Part shown: piece by piece, positions 18,386 through 27,348 of the stretch | How positions within the stretch are numbered: position 1 is the stretch's first letter | How the letters are laid out: every line of letters begins with the position of its first letter | Source of the DNA: JAGVSR01 sp964589785 | Lineage (GTDB): Bacteria > Pseudomonadota > Alphaproteobacteria > Rhizobiales > Hyphomicrobiaceae | DNA: 64,000 bases | Direction: 5' to 3' | NCBI GenBank assembly: GCA_964589785.1 | Contig: CAZPUQ010000005.1 | Span: forward strand, 62,001 to 126,000 | Position numbers and translations under genes: made by a program | Notes under the pieces: generated by a model | Seen by the model: only the letters and a program-made list of their open reading frames with translations | Database searches by the model: none | Told to the model about the DNA's origin: nothing

Positions 18386-18778
18386 CTGTGGACAAGAGAC
18401 GGGGTTATCAAGGCCGCGCGGAACGCGGGCAGATTGCCTCCCGCCGGCCTGTGGGGCTTGTCTGTCAGATACCCACATTCGATCCCGCTGGGATAGCCCC
18501 GTTCTGTTTTCCTCCCGTATCGGGGATTGCGGCCGGCCCCCCAGCCGCACCGCCAGCTATCCCCATGTCGTCCCCGCCGGTTGGCGGCGCATCCCTTCTG
18601 CCAAGACATTGACTTCCCACGCGACATCCGACCCTAGTAGAGCCGCTTGCGGGGCCACCACCACATCCTGATCGCCTCGGCGTACACAGCGAAGAACCCC
18701 TGGAGACGGTGGGAATGATATCTGAATTCCCGCAATCCCTCGGTCTAAGAGTCAAAGCAAAAACGAAGTCGACTCTCG
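18386..18778. other. oriC: Putative chromosomal origin (oriC) between ppsR and hemE
   Basis: This 393-bp gap lies between divergent ppsR and hemE, the position of oriC in Caulobacter, Rickettsia and Sinorhizobium. Features are a near-consensus DnaA box, TGTGGACAA at 18387-18395 (one mismatch from TGTGGATAA), a weaker candidate ATACCCACA near 18469-18477, and an AT-richer patch from about 18716 to the hemE start. An inverted repeat AGAGTC/GACTCT (18748-18753, 18771-18776) lies just before hemE. Consensus boxes are few, so the call rests mainly on gene context and the nearby parS-parAB locus. Confidence 0.6.
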
Positions 18779-19870
18779 ATGAGTAGTGAAGAGAACGGAA
18801 TGCCGAGTGCGGGGACCATGGGCCGAAGCGAGCGCCGGCTGCTGCAGGTGCTGCGCGGAGAAGCCCTTGCCACGCCGCCGATCTGGCTCATGCGCCAGGC
18901 GGGACGCTACCTGCCGGAATACCGGGCGACGCGTGCCGAAGCCGGCGGATTTCTGAGCCTGTGCTACAACCCTCGCCTGGCCGCGGAAGTGACCTTGCAG
19001 CCGATCCGGCGCTACGGCTTCGATGCGGCCATCCTGTTCTCCGACATCCTCGTCGTTCCCGACGCGCTCGGCCAGAGCGTGACCTTCACGGAAGGGGAGG
19101 GTCCGAGGCTTGAGCCGATCCGCTCGGCGGCGGAGCTGACGCGTCTCGACCGCGGCCGGACAGGAGAAAAATTCGACCTCATCTGCGAGACGGTCGTGCG
19201 CCTGCGCCAGGATCTCCCGAAGGAAACGACGCTCATCGGCTTTTGCGGCGCGCCGTGGACGGTCGCGACGTATGTCGTCGGCGGGGAAGGGTCGCCCGAC
19301 CAGGCGGCCGCGCGGCGCTTTGCCTACCGCGATCCGAAAGGGTTTCAGCAACTGATCGACATTCTGGTGGAGACCTCGGTCGATTATCTCTCCCAGCAGA
19401 TCGCCGCCGGCGCCGATACCGTGATGATCTTCGACAGTTGGGCCGGAACGCTTCCCGATCGCGAGTTTGCGGCCTGGGTCACGGCGCCGACGGTCCGGCT
19501 GGTGCGGGCGCTGAACGCGCGTCATCCGGACGTTCCGGTCATCGGGTTTCCGCGCGGCGCTGGCTCGAACGCGCTGGGGTTCGTTCGGGAGACCGGTGTG
19601 CGCGGCGTGGGCTGCGACACGACCATGCCGTTGCAGGACATGCGCGCGCTGGCCCGGGACGCCCGCGTGGCGGTGCAAGGCAATATCGATCCGCTGCTGC
19701 TTGTGACCGGCGGCGATGCCCTCGATCGTCGCATCGACGAGACGCTTCAGGCCATGCGCGGGCTGCCGCATATCTTCAATCTCGGCCACGGCATCGTGCC
19801 CGATACGCCGCCCGAGAACGTGGCCCGCCTCGTCGAGAGGGTGCGGGCTTCCTCGCGGGTCGCCGCATGA
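18779..19870 (+). CDS. hemE: Uroporphyrinogen decarboxylase
   Basis: A 363-residue HemE, which decarboxylates uroporphyrinogen III to coproporphyrinogen III in haem synthesis. The family motifs PPIWLMRQAGRYLPEYR and GFCGAPWTVATYVV are present, as are the active-site segments FSDILVVPDALG and HIFNLGHGI. The ATG at 18779 has no clear ribosome binding site; ATGs at 18800 and 18818 are plausible alternatives that trim a non-conserved leader. Its stop overlaps the hemJ start. Confidence 0.95.
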   Translation: MSSEENGMPSAGTMGRSERRLLQVLRGEALATPPIWLMRQAGRYLPEYRATRAEAGGFLSLCYNPRLAAEVTLQPIRRYGFDAAILFSDILVVPDALGQSVTFTEGEGPRLEPIRSAAELTRLDRGRTGEKFDLICETVVRLRQDLPKETTLIGFCGAPWTVATYVVGGEGSPDQAAARRFAYRDPKGFQQLIDILVETSVDYLSQQIAAGADTVMIFDSWAGTLPDREFAAWVTAPTVRLVRALNARHPDVPVIGFPRGAGSNALGFVRETGVRGVGCDTTMPLQDMRALARDARVAVQGNIDPLLLVTGGDALDRRIDETLQAMRGLPHIFNLGHGIVPDTPPENVARLVERVRASSRVAA

Positions 19871-20394
19871 CGGCCGCAGTCCAGGAGACCTCCGCCGGCG
19901 CCCGCGCCGGCGTTGCGCTCGCCGCCACGACCGTGGCTACCGCGCTCGCGATCTATCTCCTCGGTGACGCCGCCTACCTGTGGGTGAAATCGGTGCACGT
20001 CGTCGCGATCATCTCGTGGATGGCGGGTCTGCTCTACCTTCCGCGTCTTTTCATCTACCACTGCGATGCGCAGCCGGGGTCCGACCAGTCTGAAACCTTC
20101 AAGGTCATGGAGCGCCGCCTGCTCGAGATCATCATGACGCCGGCCATGGTGATCGCATGGGTTCTCGGTCTGTGGCTCGCGTGGCAAGGCGGATTCCTCG
20201 CGAGCGGGTGGTTTCACGCCAAGCTTGCACTTACACTCGCACTTTCAGGCGTTCACGGGTATTTATCCGCTGCCGTCCGGGCGTTTCGCGAGGACCGCAA
20301 CGCGAAGCCGGCCCGCCACTGGCGGATCGTCAACGAAATCCCCACCGTTCTCATGATCGGCATCGTCGTTCTCGTCATCGTGAAACCATTTTGA
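19867..20394 (+). CDS. hemJ: Protoporphyrinogen oxidase HemJ
   Basis: A 175-residue membrane protein of the HemJ (UPF0093) family, the oxygen-independent route from protoporphyrinogen IX to protoporphyrin IX used where HemG and HemY are missing. Four hydrophobic segments are visible. The conserved VKSVHVVAIISWMAGL and LPRLFIYH include the essential histidine. The ATG at 19867 overlaps the hemE stop by four bases. The frame stays open far upstream inside hemE, which is a shadow. Confidence 0.94.
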   Translation: MTAAVQETSAGARAGVALAATTVATALAIYLLGDAAYLWVKSVHVVAIISWMAGLLYLPRLFIYHCDAQPGSDQSETFKVMERRLLEIIMTPAMVIAWVLGLWLAWQGGFLASGWFHAKLALTLALSGVHGYLSAAVRAFREDRNAKPARHWRIVNEIPTVLMIGIVVLVIVKPF

Positions 20395-20630
20395 AGCCGG
20401 GAACCGGACGGCGCAGGTAAGACTTTTGCTTTTCGAGCGAGTCTGTTATCAGTGGAGCGTCTCCAAGAGATTTCACGGCCTCTCCGGTCGCGAACAGGCT
20501 TAGGTCGGCCCCAGTCAGCGGCTCGCACCGGCCACTCAAGCGCGGCACATGCGCTGCGCTTTTCCTCCCCCATCCCACCTTGGCGCGGCCCCACAGTCCC
20601 ACCTTTGCCGCAGCCGTTGCGGAGCACATG

Positions 20631-21896
20631 ATGAGTGAAGTGAAGCTCGAAGACCTCAAGAGAAAGTCGCCGACGGAGCTATTGAGCTTCGCGGAAGAGG
20701 TCGGCGTGGAAAACGCGAGCACGCTGCGCAAGCAGGAGCTGATGTTTGCGGCCCTGAAGCAGCTCGCCGCCAAGGAGATCGAGATCACCGGCATCGGTGT
20801 CGTCGAGGTGCTGCAGGACGGCTTCGGCTTCCTGCGCTCGCCGGACGCGAACTACCTGCCGGGTCCCGACGACATCTACATCTCGCCGAGCCAGATCCGC
20901 CGCTTTGCGCTGCGCACCGGCGACACCGTCGAGGGTCAGATCCGCAGCCCGAAGGAGGGCGAGCGCTACTTCGCGCTGCTCAAGGTCAACAAGATCAACT
21001 TCGAGGATCCGGAAGCCACCAAGCACAAGATCCATTTCGACAACCTGACGCCGCTCTATCCGACGAAGTGGCTGAAGATGGAGATCGAGGATCCGACCAT
21101 CAAAGACCTGTCCGCGCGCGTCATCGACATCGTCTCGCCGCTGGGCAAGGGCCAGCGCGCGCTCATCGTCGCTCCGCCGCGCACCGGCAAGACCGTGCTG
21201 CTGCAGAACATCGCCCACTCGATCACGGCCAACCACCCGGAGTGCTATCTGATCGTCCTCCTGATCGACGAGCGTCCGGAGGAGGTCACCGACATGCAGC
21301 GCTCGGTGAAGGGCGAGGTCATCTCCTCGACCTTCGACGAGCCGCCGTCGCGGCACGTGCAGGTCTCCGAGATGGTCATCGAGAAGGCTAAGCGTCTCGT
21401 CGAGCATAAGCGCGACGTCGTCATTCTGCTCGACTCGATCACGCGTCTTGGGCGTGCCTACAACACGGTGGTGCCGTCCTCGGGCAAGGTGCTGACGGGC
21501 GGCGTCGACTCGAATGCCCTGCAGCGGCCGAAGCGCTTCTTCGGTGCCGCGCGCAACATCGAGGAAGGCGGCTCGCTGACGATCATCGCCACGGCGCTGA
21601 TCGAAACGGGCTCGCGCATGGACGAAGTGATCTTCGAGGAGTTCAAGGGTACCGGCAACTCGGAGATCATCCTCGACCGCAAGGTCTCCGACAAGCGCGT
21701 CTTCCCGGCGATCGACGTGGCGCGCTCGGGCACCCGCAAGGAGGACCTGCTAGTGCCGAAGGACCAGCTCAAGAAGGTCTACGTGCTCCGCCGCATCCTG
21801 AACCCCATGGGCACCATGGACGGCATCGAGTTCCTGATCGACAAGCTGAAGTCGACGAAGACGAACGGCGAGTTCTTCCAGCAGATGAATACGTAG
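20631..21896 (+). CDS. rho: Transcription termination factor Rho
   Basis: A 421-residue hexameric RNA helicase that ends transcription. The N-terminal domain (SPTELLSFAEE), the cold-shock-like RNA-binding domain (GFGFLRSPDANYLPGPDDIYIS), Walker A (PPRTGKTVLL) and the Q- and R-loop regions are all present. The ATG at 20631, six bases after GGAG, is chosen over the adjacent ATG at 20628. A 236-bp leader separates it from hemJ; rho is often autoregulated through such leaders. No large insertion domain is present. Confidence 0.96.
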   Translation: MSEVKLEDLKRKSPTELLSFAEEVGVENASTLRKQELMFAALKQLAAKEIEITGIGVVEVLQDGFGFLRSPDANYLPGPDDIYISPSQIRRFALRTGDTVEGQIRSPKEGERYFALLKVNKINFEDPEATKHKIHFDNLTPLYPTKWLKMEIEDPTIKDLSARVIDIVSPLGKGQRALIVAPPRTGKTVLLQNIAHSITANHPECYLIVLLIDERPEEVTDMQRSVKGEVISSTFDEPPSRHVQVSEMVIEKAKRLVEHKRDVVILLDSITRLGRAYNTVVPSSGKVLTGGVDSNALQRPKRFFGAARNIEEGGSLTIIATALIETGSRMDEVIFEEFKGTGNSEIILDRKVSDKRVFPAIDVARSGTRKEDLLVPKDQLKKVYVLRRILNPMGTMDGIEFLIDKLKSTKTNGEFFQQMNT

Positions 21897-21932
21897 CGAC
21901 CGATGCTCCACTGTTGGCGGCTGTAGCCCTGG

Positions 21933-21955
21933 ATGGCCGGGTTCAACCCGGCCAT
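21933..21955. repeat. Dispersed palindrome, copy 1
   Basis: A near-perfect palindrome (ATGGCCGGGTT, one base, AACCCGGCCAT) just downstream of rho. A related copy lies at 25131-25161. Such units are scattered through Hyphomicrobiales genomes and often give spurious translated peptides like MAGLNPAI. It could also stop or stabilise the rho transcript. Confidence 0.7.
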
Positions 21956-22025
21956 GACGGGGTTCGCGATCGTCGAGACGTCCGACGACCGCCTGGTTCC
22001 GCGCGCCACCTGCCCCTCCCGCGAA

Positions 22026-22179
22026 CGTCATCCTCGGCCAAGGAAGCGTAGCGACCGCCGGCCGGGGATCCAGCGCTAGACTGGCGCCGCAGGCGCTCAC
22101 GACCGGATGCGGTATCTGCGACGCGTTTTGCGCTGGATCCCCGAACGCGCACCGCTGCGCTCACGCGTCGAGGATGACG
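22026..22179. repeat. Nested long inverted repeat in the rho - sterol desaturase gap
   Basis: The outer arms are CGTCATCCTCG (22026-22036) and CGAGGATGACG (22169-22179). The inner arms are GGGGATCCAGCGC (22064-22076) and GCGCTGGATCCCC (22130-22142). This nested structure resembles dispersed intergenic palindromes known in many alphaproteobacteria. The gap 21897-22328 contains this, the palindrome at 21933 and a terminator, but no gene. Confidence 0.7.
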
Positions 22180-22280
22180 TTTTGCAGGTGGGCCAGCGGC
22201 CCAACCACCCTCCACGTCATGGCCGCCCGTGAGGCGGCCATCCGGGAGCTCTTGGCCTGCGGAGGCTCTGCACGCGAGAA

Positions 22281-22304
22281 GGGCCGGGACGCAAGTCCCG
22301 GCCC
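22281..22304. terminator. Intrinsic terminator after the sterol desaturase gene
   Basis: A perfect 10-bp stem (GGGCCGGGAC / GTCCCGGCCC) with a GCAA tetraloop, 25 bases beyond the stop of the leftward sterol desaturase gene. The flanking T content is modest on both strands. Confidence 0.7.
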
Positions 22305-22328
22305 TCGTCGTTTGCAATTCGATTTCCG

Positions 22329-23282
22329 TCACTCCGCGGGGTGGAGCCGATCCGCGGGATGCGACGGCGTCTCCGGTTCCTTCGGGTGGCCGGGCCCGTC
22401 GGGACGGTAGCGCTCGGGCTCGCCTTTGCCGGGATTGTAGACGAACGGGAAGACCAGTTGCTCCCAGAACGTCTTGGGGAAGTGCGGTACCTCGTCGATG
22501 CCCATGTCGCCGGCCGTGATCGGCCGCGGCGGCTCGGGGTGATAGGTGCCGAACAGCTTGTCCCAGTGGGAGAAAAAGAGGCCGAAATTGCAGTCGCCTT
22601 CCGTGCCCCAGTTGACGTGATGCAGGTGATGGATCTGCCCGATGGCGAGATAGTCGCGGAAGGGTCCGAGCGCGTAGGAGACGTTCGAGTGCTGGACGAT
22701 CAGCGTGATGGAGATCGCGAGGCCGAGGAGCACGGCCACGTCCACCGGCATGCCGAGGATGACGAGCGGCATGGTGCCGACGATCATGTCGATGCTCTGA
22801 TGCAGGGGATGGCGAACGATGCCGTTGAAACCGTAGAGCCGGCCGACGCCGTGGTGCACGGCATGCAGGCGCCAGAGGATCGGGAGTCGATGGCTGAGGT
22901 AGTGGATCACCATGAACGCGAAGTCCGCGATCACGAACGCCAGCAGGAATTGCGCGAGCAGCGGCCATTCGGTGGGCCATAGCCCCTGGAACGGGAAGAG
23001 CCAGGTGATGACCGGTATCAGAAGGACGCCGTTGACCGTCGAAGCCTCGTAGACGATCCAGTGCCAGACGTTGGTGATCTCGTCGCCGTGGGATTGGTTC
23101 CATTCCGCGTGCCACGGCGAGATGTGCTCAGCCGCGAAGGCGGTGAGGATTGCAACGAGAACGATGCCGCCGAGCCAGAGGTAGGAATGGCCGTGGGCCA
23201 CGACATAGTAGCCGGCCCCGATGAGGCCAATCATCATGAACGGCGCATAGAGATAACGCACGGCAACGCGTAACGCGGTCAT
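22329..23282 (-). CDS. Sterol desaturase / fatty acid hydroxylase family protein
   Basis: A 317-residue membrane protein with four to five hydrophobic helices. The di-iron histidine boxes typical of the family are present: HYLSH near residue 128, HAVHH near residue 141, and HHLHHVNW near residue 217. It probably hydroxylates or desaturates a lipid (fatty acid, carotenoid or hopanoid-like); the substrate is not evident. The ATG at 23282 is preferred over a TTG three bases earlier. It interrupts the usual rho-mnmE neighbourhood. Confidence 0.88.
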   Translation of the reverse strand: MTALRVAVRYLYAPFMMIGLIGAGYYVVAHGHSYLWLGGIVLVAILTAFAAEHISPWHAEWNQSHGDEITNVWHWIVYEASTVNGVLLIPVITWLFPFQGLWPTEWPLLAQFLLAFVIADFAFMVIHYLSHRLPILWRLHAVHHGVGRLYGFNGIVRHPLHQSIDMIVGTMPLVILGMPVDVAVLLGLAISITLIVQHSNVSYALGPFRDYLAIGQIHHLHHVNWGTEGDCNFGLFFSHWDKLFGTYHPEPPRPITAGDMGIDEVPHFPKTFWEQLVFPFVYNPGKGEPERYRPDGPGHPKEPETPSHPADRLHPAE

Positions 23283-23370
23283 CAACCTTACTCCCGACTG
23301 CTGCGATTTGCGGAGTCCGGCCCCGCTCGCCCCTGCTTGCCACCTTTGTGAACGCGATCAACGGCGTATA

Positions 23371-23382
23371 TGACATTTGTCA
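23371..23382. promoter_or_regulatory. TGACATTTGTCA palindrome and tandem TTGACA elements
   Basis: A 12-bp palindrome about 90 bases upstream of the sterol desaturase start, with a second TTTGTCAA at about 23398-23404. Read on the minus strand the pair gives two TTGACA-like -35 elements and could be a TetR-type operator. The 350-bp gap 23283-23632 contains nothing else recognisable besides the mnmE leader. Confidence 0.35.
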
Positions 23383-23632
23383 ATAAGCGGTGAGAACTTT
23401 GTCAAGCTACGTAAACGTGCGACACTGGCGATGGGTCAACAAGCCCGCGATGCCCTGAAAGGTTTCCCGCTGTTGCCGATCCGCTCGCGCCGCCACTACA
23501 ATGGATACGTCGGCCGGCCCTGATTGTCCTACCGGTTGGGCATGGCTGCCTCCGGCGCGTCGCTCGCAGACGGCGGCGCCGATGTGCTAGGCACATGGGG
23601 ACCGGCGCGGACCTGCCCGGCGCGGACCGGCC

Positions 23633-24985
23633 ATGACGAAATCACCCGAGACATCGACGATCTATGCCTTGTCGACCGCACCGGGCCGGGCCGGGGTCGC
23701 TCTCGTCCGGATCTCGGGTCCGCGTGCCGGATCGGTCCTGAACCTGATGGCCCGGCCGCGGCCCAAGCCCCGGATCGCCGGAGCGCGCACGATCATTCAC
23801 CCGCTCGACAGCCGGCCGCTCGACCGCGGGATCGTCCTGTGGTTTCCCGGTCCGCGCAGCTTCACCGGCGAGGACGTGGCGGAGTTGCTGCTCCACGGTA
23901 GCCGGGCTGTCGTCGTGGCCGTCCTGGACGCCTTGTCGGGTATTGACGGGTGTCGTCTGGCCGAGCCCGGAGAGTTCGCGCGACGTGCCTTCGACAACGG
24001 CAAGCTCGATCTGGCCGAGGCGGAGGGCCTCGCCGATCTCATCGATGCGGAGACGGAGGCGCAGCGGCGCCAGGCCCTGCGCCAGGCGACGGGCGGTCTC
24101 TCGGCCCTGGTCGACGGGTGGCGGGACAGCCTGATCGATGCCATCGCCGCGGTGGAAGCGGCCATCGATTTTTCCGATGAGGCGGATGTCGGGGATCAGA
24201 GCTTTGCGCAGGGCCGCAGCATGGTCGAAGGGCTCGAGGCCGTCATCCGGCACCATCTGGACGATGCCAACCGCGGCGAAATCCTGCGCGATGGCTTCCG
24301 GGTGGCGCTGGCGGGGCCGCCGAACGTGGGCAAGTCGAGCCTGCTCAACGCGCTCGCCCGGCGGCCGGCGGCCATCGTGTCGGAGGAGGCCGGCACGACC
24401 CGCGACGTCATCGAGGTCCATCTGGATCTCGCCGGCTATCCGGTGATCCTGTCGGACACGGCCGGCTTTCGCCGGACGGAGATGCGGGTCGAGCAGGAGG
24501 GCATCCGGCGCACGCTGGAGACGGCGCGCGCGGCCGACCTGATCCTATGGCTCGTCGATCCGGGCGCGCCCGAGGTGCAGCTTCCCGACGATCTCGTGCC
24601 GCTCGCCGACCGGGTGCTGATGGTCCGCAACAAGGCCGATCTGCTGCCGGCCGGCGGCCCACCGGTGCTGCCCGACGACAGCGTGCTGGTGTCGGCCAAG
24701 ACCGGCCAGGGCCTCGACGAGCTGACGGCCCGCCTGACGGCCATAGCGCGGGACCGCCTCGACGATCGCGGCCAGCCTGCCGCGCTGACGAACGCCCGCC
24801 AGCGGTCGCTCGTCGCCGACGCGCACCACCATCTCTGCGTGTTTCTGGAAGGCAACCCCTACGACGTCGAGCTGCGCGCCGAGGACCTGCGCCGTGCCGC
24901 CCATACGCTCGGCCGGCTGACAGGCCGCGTCGATGTGGAGGACGTGCTCGACCGCGTGTTCGGGCGTTTCTGCATCGGCAAATGA
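23633..24985 (+). CDS. mnmE: tRNA uridine-5-carboxymethylaminomethyl(34) synthesis GTPase MnmE
   Basis: A 450-residue MnmE. The N-terminal folate-binding domain (STAPGRAGVALVRISGP), the embedded G domain (GPPNVGKSSLLNAL, AGTTRD, DTAGFR, NKAD) and the C-terminal FCIGK with its essential cysteine are all intact. It works with MnmG to modify U34 of tRNAs that read split-box codons. MnmG lies 450 bp downstream in the same direction. Confidence 0.96.
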   Translation: MTKSPETSTIYALSTAPGRAGVALVRISGPRAGSVLNLMARPRPKPRIAGARTIIHPLDSRPLDRGIVLWFPGPRSFTGEDVAELLLHGSRAVVVAVLDALSGIDGCRLAEPGEFARRAFDNGKLDLAEAEGLADLIDAETEAQRRQALRQATGGLSALVDGWRDSLIDAIAAVEAAIDFSDEADVGDQSFAQGRSMVEGLEAVIRHHLDDANRGEILRDGFRVALAGPPNVGKSSLLNALARRPAAIVSEEAGTTRDVIEVHLDLAGYPVILSDTAGFRRTEMRVEQEGIRRTLETARAADLILWLVDPGAPEVQLPDDLVPLADRVLMVRNKADLLPAGGPPVLPDDSVLVSAKTGQGLDELTARLTAIARDRLDDRGQPAALTNARQRSLVADAHHHLCVFLEGNPYDVELRAEDLRRAAHTLGRLTGRVDVEDVLDRVFGRFCIGK

Positions 24986-25040
24986 GACGGCCGCCGGTGC
25001 CGACCCGGCGGCTCCCAAGGGTCGTCCGTGCCCTGTATCA

Positions 25041-25054
25041 GTTTCACGTGAAAC
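25041..25054. other. parS: parS centromere site 1
   Basis: A perfect 14-bp palindrome GTTTCACGTGAAAC in the mnmE-mnmG gap. It equals the core of the conserved ParB-binding parS site (TGTTTCACGTGAAACA). parA and parB lie 3 kb away and a second identical 14-mer is at 27405. ParB loads and slides on DNA from such sites to drive origin segregation. Confidence 0.9.
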
Positions 25055-25130
25055 GATTTATTGACGGCCGGCGAATCGGTTGGCGCCCGTCACGGGCAAC
25101 CCACCCCTCGCGCGTGTCGTGCCAGCAGCT

Positions 25131-25161
25131 CTGGATGGCGGGGTTGAACCCGGCCATCCAG
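25131..25161. repeat. Dispersed palindrome, copy 2
   Basis: Arms CTGGATGGC and GCCATCCAG enclose GGGGTTGAACCC. The sequence is nearly the same as the palindrome at 21933-21955, which marks a dispersed intergenic family. Confidence 0.7.
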
Positions 25162-25208
25162 GGGGCTTGCTCCCACGTGAGGGTGTCAGTCGTAGGGCCA
25201 CCCCTGAC

Positions 25209-25299
25209 GTCATTCCGGCGAAGGCCGGGATCCACGCAAGCCAGTTCAAAGGCGCCCAATCTGGCGCTTGCGCAGGCCCCCCGCCTTCGCGGGGGTGAC
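25209..25299. repeat. Dispersed inverted repeat, GTCATTCC...GGTGAC type
   Basis: The left arm begins GTCATTCCGGCGAAGGCCGG and the right end carries a CCCCCGC/GCGGGGG hairpin running into GGGTGAC. This kind of unit, whose spurious translation reads VIPAKAGIH or AFAGMT, is widespread between genes in Proteobacteria. With parS and copy 2 of the palindrome it accounts for most of the 449-bp gap 24986-25434. Confidence 0.65.
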
Positions 25300-25434
25300 G
25301 GTCTGCGGATAGCGGAGCGCGCAATCGCTGGGGACGGCCCGGACATGACCCACCTGCTCCCCATCGTGTTTTAACGCACCCATGACGGGGGCGAACCACT
25401 TTTCCGGCGCCGAATTTCAGCTAGAACGACGCCC

Positions 25435-27348
25435 ATGCAGACATCGGCGAGCCCCACCGGACGCGATAAGGCTGCCTACGACGTCATTGTCGTGGGCGGC
25501 GGGCATGCGGGCGTGGAGGCGGCGGCCGCCGCGGCCCGGCTCGGCGCGCGCACGGCTCTCGTCACGCACCGGTTCGCAACCATCGGCGAGATGTCGTGCA
25601 ACCCGGCCATCGGCGGTCTCGGCAAGGGCCACCTCGTCCGCGAGGTGGATGCGCTCGACGGCCTCATGGGCCGGGTCGCCGACGCCGCCGGCATCCAGTT
25701 CCGGCTGCTCAACCGCTCCAAGGGACCGGCCGTCCAGGGCCCGCGCGCGCAGGCGGACCGGAAGCTCTACCGCCAGGCCATGCAGGCCGCGATCCGCGAG
25801 ACGGCGAACCTGACGGTCGTGGAGGGCGCCGTCCGCGACCTCCACGTGATCCACGGCCGGGTCGCCGGCCTCGTGCTGGAGGATGGCCGCGCGCTGCGTG
25901 CCGGCGCCGTCGTTCTGACCACGGGCACCTTCCTCAACGGCCTCATCCACCTCGGCGAGACCCGGATTCCGGCCGGCCGGCACGGCGAGGCCCCCGCGCG
26001 CGGCCTGTCCGAGCGCTTGTACGGACTGGGGCTCGCCATGGGCCGGCTGAAGACGGGAACCCCCGCCCGGCTCGACGGCCGGACCGTCGCCTGGGAGCGG
26101 CTTGCAAGCCAGCCGGGCGACGATCCGCCGGTCCCGTTCTCGGCCCTGACGCGCGCCATCACGACCCCCCAGATCACGTGCGGAATCACCGAAACGACGG
26201 CAGAGACGCATGCCATCATCCGCGCAAACCTAGCCCGGTCGCCGCTCTACGGCGGGCAGATCCGCAGCGCAGGGCCGCGCTACTGTCCGTCCATCGAGGA
26301 CAAGGTGGTCCGGTTCGCCGGCCGTGACGGCCACCAGGTGTTTCTGGAGCCCGAGGGCCTTGATGACCCGACGGTCTACCCGAACGGCATCTCCACATCA
26401 CTTCCGGAGGATGTCCAGGAGGCCTTCATCCGCACCATTCCGGGCCTGGAAAACGTGCGCATCCTGCGGCCGGGCTATGCGATCGAATACGACTACGTCG
26501 ATCCGCGCGAGCTCGACGCCACGCTCGAGGTGAAGCGGCTGCCGGGGTTGTTCCTGGCCGGCCAGATCAACGGCACCACCGGCTACGAGGAGGCGGCCGC
26601 CCAAGGGATCTGCGCCGGCATCGGCGCGGCGCTGGCGGCCGGCGGCCGCGGGCGGACGTTCGTGCTGTCGCGTTCGGACGCCTACATCGGCGTGATGATC
26701 GACGATCTCGTCACGCGCGGGGTCAGCGAGCCCTATCGCATGTTCACGTCGCGCGCCGAGTTCCGCCTGAGGCTCCGCGCGGACAACGCCGACCAGCGCC
26801 TGACGCCGCTCGGGCTCAGTATCGGCTGCATCGGCCGCGAGCGCGCGCAGGCCTTTGCCGGGCGCATGGCGCTGCTGGACCAGGGCCGGGCGCTCCTCGA
26901 CTCCCTGACGCTGACTCCGAACGAGGCGGCCAAGGCGGGAGTCGAAATCAACCGCGACGGGCGCCGGCGGTCGGCGTTCGAGCTGCTGGCGTTCCCGGGC
27001 GTGACGCGCGACCGGCTCGCCGCCATCTGGCCGGAGTTGCGATCCATCCCCCAGGCCACCGCGGCGCAGCTCGAGATCGATGCCCGCTATGCGACCTATG
27101 TCCGGCGCCAGGGCGAGGACGTGGCGGCCCTGAAGCGCGACGAGGCGGTCGCGATCCCAGCCGGTTTCGATTTCGTGGCCGTTCCGAGCCTGTCGAACGA
27201 GGTCCGGCAGAAGCTCGTGTTGCATCAGCCGCGAACGCTCGCGCAGGCGGCCCGGATCGATGGCATGACGCCGGCCGCGCTGACGCTGCTCCTGGCCACG
27301 CTCAAGAAGGTCCGGAAAGCGGAGCCGGCCCGCCGGGAGCGGGCATGA
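25435..27348 (+). CDS. mnmG: tRNA uridine-5-carboxymethylaminomethyl(34) synthesis enzyme MnmG
   Basis: A 637-residue FAD enzyme (GidA). The dinucleotide site VIVVGGGHAGVEAA (near residue 18), the conserved MSCNPAIGGLGKGHL and the catalytic-cysteine region ITCGITETT are present, with a normal C-terminal helical domain. It forms a complex with MnmE. The ATGA overlap with rsmG couples their translation. It is flanked by two parS sites. Confidence 0.97.
   Translation: MQTSASPTGRDKAAYDVIVVGGGHAGVEAAAAAARLGARTALVTHRFATIGEMSCNPAIGGLGKGHLVREVDALDGLMGRVADAAGIQFRLLNRSKGPAVQGPRAQADRKLYRQAMQAAIRETANLTVVEGAVRDLHVIHGRVAGLVLEDGRALRAGAVVLTTGTFLNGLIHLGETRIPAGRHGEAPARGLSERLYGLGLAMGRLKTGTPARLDGRTVAWERLASQPGDDPPVPFSALTRAITTPQITCGITETTAETHAIIRANLARSPLYGGQIRSAGPRYCPSIEDKVVRFAGRDGHQVFLEPEGLDDPTVYPNGISTSLPEDVQEAFIRTIPGLENVRILRPGYAIEYDYVDPRELDATLEVKRLPGLFLAGQINGTTGYEEAAAQGICAGIGAALAAGGRGRTFVLSRSDAYIGVMIDDLVTRGVSEPYRMFTSRAEFRLRLRADNADQRLTPLGLSIGCIGRERAQAFAGRMALLDQGRALLDSLTLTPNEAAKAGVEINRDGRRRSAFELLAFPGVTRDRLAAIWPELRSIPQATAAQLEIDARYATYVRRQGEDVAALKRDEAVAIPAGFDFVAVPSLSNEVRQKLVLHQPRTLAQAARIDGMTPAALTLLLATLKKVRKAEPARRERA

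Noticed and set aside
20395..20630. A clear sigma-70 promoter or riboswitch in the rho leader
   Set aside because: TTGCTT and TTATCA are present but spaced only about 14 bases apart, and no known riboswitch motif was recognised.
21897..25434. Small ORFs yielding MAGLNPAI or VIPAKAGIH-like peptides
   Set aside because: These are translations of dispersed palindromic repeats, not genes.
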